Source: Morella rubra (taxonomy: Eukaryota > Streptophyta > Magnoliopsida > Fagales > Myricaceae). Taken from it: DNA of 64,000 nt. The notes under the pieces were generated by a model that saw only the letters and a program-made list of their open reading frames with translations, had not been told where the DNA came from and made no database searches. This document shows positions 59,216-64,000 of this stretch, piece after piece; position 1 is the stretch's first letter; every line of letters begins with the position of its first letter. The translations under genes were made by a program, and so were the position numbers. The stretch spans positions 36,164,490 through 36,228,489 of the forward strand of contig CM025849.1 in NCBI GenBank assembly GCA_003952965.2. Direction: 5' to 3'.

Positions 59216-60085
59216 ATTCAGCAACGAACCCTTACACCAAATCCATTTGCTATCTTTTCCAATGGGTTACTCAGATGCCTTTTTTTTTTCACGTTTCCAT
59301 TAAAAAACCAAATAAAGTACAGGCTACAAGTAGTAATGTTCACTACAAATCACACTAGTCTGGATGAGGAAGAGAATTTTGAAAAAGCTATGGCTGCACT
59401 TACGTCAAGCACTCTTAAAAAGCTATGCCTACAATTATGATATATTAATGGACATGATCCATAAAATAAGAATATAGGGGAGATGAAAGAAGAATCATGA
59501 TCCTACGGTCAAGATCCCTAAAGATCCTACGCATTAGCATAGGAGAAGCTCTGAGTGAGCCTAAAATTTGCTCAGAGAAGTCATTTGCGAGAATCGAAAA
59601 GTCAGAGTTTTTCTTGTGAGAATCGTTCTCTCTACTAAAACCTCTCTTTCTTTTTTTTTTCTCTAAGTCACGTTTCCATTAAAAGACAGACTACAAGTAG
59701 TAATGTTCACTACAGATCATACTAGACTGGATGTGGAAGAGAATTTTGAAAAAGCTATGGCTGCACCTGCGTTCATTTCAACGATCAGAATTGAGAGAAC
59801 GAACTTTTACACCAATCGTTCTCTCTCTAAAAATTTTCTATCTCTTTCCTGTGTGTGTGGATGGGCAGAACACTCAACGATCTAGAATTCAGCAACGAAC
59901 TTTTACACCAAATCCATTTGCTATCTTTTCCAATGGGTTACTCAGATGCCTTTTTTTTTTTCTTTTTAAGTGACATTTCCATTAAAAAACCGAATAAAGT
60001 ACAGACTACAAGTAGTAATGTTCACTACAGATCACACTAGTCTGGATGTGGAAGAGAATTTTGAAAAAGCTATGGCTGCACTTGC
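59212..60085 (+). repeat. Three copies of a retroelement leader segment
   Basis: A unit with aattcagcaacgaac, ccaaatccatttgctatctt, a T-run, ccattaaaa, ctacaagtagtaatgttcactaca and gaagagaattttgaaaaagctatggctgcac occurs at about 59,212-59,400, in part at 59,665-59,770, and at 59,880-60,085. The same unit lies in reverse at about 2,480-2,671. It precedes gag in both arms. Confidence 0.75.
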
Positions 60086-61105
60086 GTCAAGCACTCTTGC
60101 TATCTTTTTTGCAGCCCACGTGCACCACTACACTATGATGCATTGTTTTACCTAATGATGCACCTAATTTTACAATTAAGCATGAGATGATGTTAGTGAT
60201 ACCTCAGTTCCATGAGATGGATTCTAAGAGTCCTTACCTGCGCCTGACGGACTTTGAGTTGGTTTGCACAGCTTTTATTACTAGAGCTGGCATTGATGAG
60301 TTGATTAGACTTCGTTTATTTCCTCTCTTTAAAGGATAAACTAAAGATTAATTTAATTCTTTAAGGACTAATTCTATCTTTAGCTGGTCTGATATGCAAC
60401 GTTAGTTCTTATAGAATTTTTTCTATTTTCAAAGAACTGAATTTTTGCAAGAGCAAATTAGTCAATTTATGCAACGGGGTGATGCGACCTTCCACACTTG
60501 TTGAGAAAGGTTTGAAATTTGAACATTTGTCCACATCATGAGTTTGGAGTCTTTTATACTGCACTTACTCCTGAATGCAAGCAGTTGTTCAAAATATGTG
60601 CAACGGGAAATTCTTTAGCAAGGAACCAGATCAAGCACTCACATTTTTTGATTACCTTGCTGAAAGTGCCAATTGGAATACACGATCTGACCAGACCAGT
60701 GGCAGTACAACCTCACAGAGTAATTGGTGGTAGAGTAAATATGAAAATTGACGTCTAAGCTCGTATTGCTGCTTTGACTAGGAGGTTAGAGGTTATGAAA
60801 TTAGAGAAATTGGAAGGCGGAGAAGGCAGTAGGGGTGTGTTCTTTATGTGCCGATTCGAGCCACAAGAACCAAAATTGTCCGATTATGCCAATATTACAA
60901 GAGAGTAGGTTTGATCAAATGTAATTAGTGAATTGGGCTAACAGAGCACCAAATTAGCCTTTCTCCAACACTTATAATTCGGGGTGGAGGAATCCAAAAT
61001 TTTTCATGAGGAATGATCAGCTTGGATGTTCTTCTCATTCTTAGCAACCTTCTAAGTCCTATGCACCACCTTCTCAGTCAACATCTCATCAAGCTGCTCC
61101 TCAGC
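60086..61105 (+). pseudogene. Ty3/gypsy gag fragment, right arm
   Basis: Same gag as in the left arm: LQEQISQFMQRGDATFH-like block near 60,440-60,500, CPHHEFG, YTALTPECKQLF and NSLARNQIKHSHF (60,519-60,758), followed by remnants of the N/Q-rich end. Many shifts and stops. Confidence 0.65.
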
Positions 61106-61509
61106 ACCAAGTTTGCATTTTAGCTGTGCTTTGTCAAAAATGTTGCCAAAAGTTTGAGTTTTAGCAGTGCTTTCTCTAAAACACCGCTAAAACTCAAACA
61201 CTTGCAGCAACATTTTTTACAAAGCGCCACTATAGGCATAAGTTTTAGTGGCATTTTGACACAAACACCACCAAAAGTTTAACTTTTAGCAATGTTTGTG
61301 GCAAAATGGCGCTAAAGGGCCAACTTGCAGCAGCGTTTCTAGAAGTGTTGCTATAGATAACCTAAAGCAGTGTTTTTTATACAAATACTGCCACAAATTT
61401 TCTTTTAGCGATGGTCGTAGACAAACGCCGCTAAAGAGGTGTTATAATGGCATTTTTAGCGACCACTACTAAAAAGACCGCTATTGTAGGCCTTATTTTT
61501 TTTGTAGTG
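61106..61509 (-). mobile_element. CACTA-type terminus with subterminal array, right arm
   Basis: The array of aaaacgctgcta/tagcagcgttt units ends in TTTTTTTTGTAGTG at 61,496-61,509. The next three bases are TGT, the complement of the ACA beside the left-arm terminus. Confidence 0.65.
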
Positions 61510-61604
61510 TGTGTGTTTTTTTGTTCTTAGAACTTATGATTGTAATGTCATTGCACTATATGGATTTTCAAAAACAAATTTGATGAGATTGAGAGTGCAC
61601 TCTC

Positions 61605-62499
61605 GGCCCCCTACGCTCTTGCCTCTTAGGTTCAGGTGTAACCCCGCTTTTCCTTTTAAGAAGCGTTGTGGCTACCTGCGCGTCTGTCTTCATCTTTATT
61701 TTCCCTAGACTTGTGCAACCTATGCCTCATTCACTCCCCAAGAGCCGGCCGATTCTCAAAGCTTGGAAGAACTACCCATCTCTTGAGCGTGAGCTTTTTT
61801 CTAGGCAATTTCACAGGATGATTAACATACCAATTTTCGTTCATTTCAAGAAGTAATTTTATTTATCTCAAATTAATCCAAAGAATATATCTTACAAATT
61901 TCAACAATTTTTTTTTTCTGAGATTATTTTGCTTTGGGAGTTTTGGATGGATTAGCGGGAAAAGTTGGGGAAAGAGGTATCTCGGGTCGCAATCGTGTCT
62001 GATTGGTTTTGATAATTTTAATTGATGTAGAATGGTAGATATTTTAGTAAATTGCATTAGTTGTGAGTGACGTGGTGCGGAAGGTCGAAAAATAGCTGAG
62101 TCTATAAAATATTGTGTCTCTTTTTAATTGGAAGTGACGTTATCACTTAGTTCACATCATCAAATTTTGTCATAACATAGATGGAATGTTGTCAGAAGGG
62201 TATAACAGGAAAAATAAATATACCACATGGGTGGCATGATAACAAAATTTACTTTAGGGATATTCTTGAGAAAATTTAAATTCAAAGGACACGCATGTTA
62301 CAAGAAAGTGCTGGATTTCATGAAAAAAAGTGTGGAGAGAGGATTTAATAACTTTTTTATAAAAGAAATGTCTGAGTTTGTCAAAAAAAATATATATATA
62401 CCAACATGGTCCCAAAGGGTAAACGTGTGTAAATGCTTACAAGAAAACAACTATAAAAGGTATATAAATGTAAGAAAGCAGTAGAACCATTCATGAAGG
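61605..62499. other. Stretch without recognisable gene
   Basis: AT-rich sequence; short frames only. The part after about 62,200 may already belong to viral or repeat DNA. Confidence 0.4.
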
Positions 62500-62910
62500 C
62501 TGTAACAGTAATGTAATAGTAATTAAAACAGCAATTGTTGAAATCATAACTTTATTTGAACAAAGTGACATTTGCAGAAAGTAAGGCAAAGACAAAAAAT
62601 TTTACAAAGGAAATATGAAGATTACAGTAAGAGACGGTTGAAGGTTGAAGGTTGATTTAAGAGGGCAAGAGAGAGATATGGTTGCAAGGTAGCTTGAGAC
62701 AGAATGGTAATCGTAATGTGAACTCTGAGTCCTTATGACTGAGAGGCTTCAGTTTTATAGAAATAGAATGGGTATGGAAAAGACAACATTATCTTGGTAC
62801 TGAAGTAAAAGGAGGGGCATTTTTTTCAAAGGACATAAATATGTCACTTTTTTGTCTGCAAGAATGACGGCAAAGTTATCTTCAGTATCAAATCTTTATC
62901 TTCGTTATAT
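62500..62910 (-). promoter_or_regulatory. Pararetrovirus copy E: promoter/leader
   Basis: Position and composition match the leaders of copies A and D, but the sequence is diverged. A TATA box CTATAAAA reads on the minus strand at 62,753-62,760, about 150 bp downstream of the ORF2 stop. Confidence 0.5.
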
Positions 62911-64000
62911 TTAGTCTTCTGCAAGGTGTTGACTGATGGCAGTGAAATCATCAGGAGAAAAGTCAAATGCTGCATAGGGGTTTTATGCATCTTCAAATGT
63001 TGGAATGTAAAAGTTATCTGTGCTTGACATATCAGAAGTATTAGGTTGTTGTTGAGTATCATCGTCCTCAAAAAGCTGTGAGAGAACTTCAAGTAATTTT
63101 TTTTTTATAATCATCCCGAGTTTACCAGTCGTAAGTTTGGCTTGTATCTGACTGCATTGAGCAAGGAATTGAGGATGTGTTTCTTGGGTATGTTTGGCTT
63201 TAGCAAGGGTAGACAAGATGGTATCAAAGGTGAAAACAGTCCACCATTTAACAAAAAACTTTGAGATAATATTTTAGTGGTATCTTGGTAAGTGAAGACA
63301 AATTTCCAACTGAATATCCAAGGTAACAGATTGAACTGGATATAGAAACGGAGAAGAGGAGGCATATCTTTGATAGAGGGATTCTTCATGGCGGGATATT
63401 TTTGGATAGAAGGGGTATCATGAGGACATAAAGCCCATTGATCAAAAGTTTGTTTAAAGGGGGTAGGGAAAAGAGTAATATCTGGACCAAACCGATCCCA
63501 CCATTAGAGAAACCAACGAAGAATAGTATCATAGCAAGAAAATCCTTTGAATCGAATAAACCAAGTATGACGATGGTTTGTATTTTCAAAAAATAAAGCA
63601 AAAGTTCATGCATCAATATAATCATAATAAGTTATATTTTTCAAAGTTTTGTAAGGTACAAACAGGGCTCAGAGAGTCCATGGCTGTCCCCATTCTTTAG
63701 ACGAAATAACTCATCTCATAGTAAATTTTGAAAATCCAATACGAGAAGGATCATACTTACATGGAGTCTGTTCAAATTCGATGGATTTGGTATCATGCAA
63801 AATATATTGATAAAAAGCTTGGGTAAACATGGGGTTTTTGGGAACAAAGTTTCATCCTGGTGGTAATATCTGACTTGCTATTTGGTAGGGGTCAGCAAGG
63901 GTATGATATGGATCCTCGACAAATGGTACAAGTCGTATATAAGATTTAGCTATCATTATATCATTAGGATTGCAAGGAAGAGATTGGGTTTTATCTTTTT
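62911..64000 (-). pseudogene. Pararetrovirus copy E: diverged ORF2, runs off window
   Basis: Minus-strand frames (62,983-63,216; 63,111-63,389; 63,386-63,625) repeat the ORF2 plan of copies A-D with many changed residues: a DAxxPYAAFDFS tail ending at TAA 62,911-62,913, LLRFYIQFNLLPWIF, SQIQAKLT, KKLLEVLSQLFED. The proximal ORF2 part continues to the edge. It is a different strain or lineage from A-D. Frames are broken. Confidence 0.7.

Larger units (their letters stand above)
59908..61604 (-). repeat. Right arm of the large inverted duplication
   Basis: Reverse complement of 817-2,671, ending with the same 14-bp palindrome (61,591-61,604). The sequences outside the two palindromes are unrelated. 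Confidence 0.7.

Overview
This is a low-gene-density, repeat-rich stretch of plant nuclear DNA, most likely from a woody eudicot. That assignment is inference from gene families: a CC-NBS-LRR gene of the At4g27190-like class, aldo-keto reductase, FAF-like, CCCH zinc-finger and beta-galactosidase pieces, and abundant endogenous caulimovirid DNA. I see no intact host gene. Every recognisable host coding region carries a stop, a frameshift, a truncation or an insertion.

Layout. 0.8-3.1 kb: one arm of an inverted duplication (CACTA-type end, subterminal array, degenerate Ty3/gypsy gag), followed by a long LTR (3.1-6.3 kb), a second LTR-like stretch with a 96-bp tandem repeat (6.3-7.9 kb) and a nested pair of MITE-like elements (7.9-8.8 kb). 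10.0-12.5 kb: an aldo-keto reductase pseudogene, truncated by a CACTA-like fragment and a 5'-truncated, decayed LINE (13.3-16.6 kb). 19.2-32.1 kb, minus strand: a CC-NBS-LRR pseudogene split by a 6.7-kb CACTA element (22,713-29,414) with a perfect 3-bp target duplication (ATT); the LRR reading frame resumes across it. 32.5-47.7 kb: a cluster of at least four rearranged endogenous pararetrovirus copies (Caulimoviridae, Florendovirus-like by gene order) in both orientations. A further diverged copy starts at 62.5 kb and runs off the window. 50.0-51.7 kb: adjacent pseudogenes of a CCCH zinc-finger protein and a FAF-like protein, cut by a Ty3/gypsy element (51.7-58.1 kb, minus strand, both LTRs visible). 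58.5-59.2 kb: two exons of a broken beta-galactosidase. 59.2-61.6 kb: tandem copies of a retroelement leader, then the second arm of the inverted duplication.

How the parts relate. The window is a record of nested insertions: DNA transposons inside an R gene, viral DNA about 350 bp upstream of that gene's start, and retroelements truncating host genes. The pararetrovirus copies preserve a readable genome plan: movement protein, coat protein with zinc knuckle, protease, reverse transcriptase, RNase H, then a second ORF entered through an ATGA stop/start overlap. Promoter-leader segments carry a TATA box and, in one copy, a tRNA-Met primer-site-like motif. No copy is intact: each is deleted, frameshifted or fused. 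All family names come from reading motifs by eye; no database search was run.
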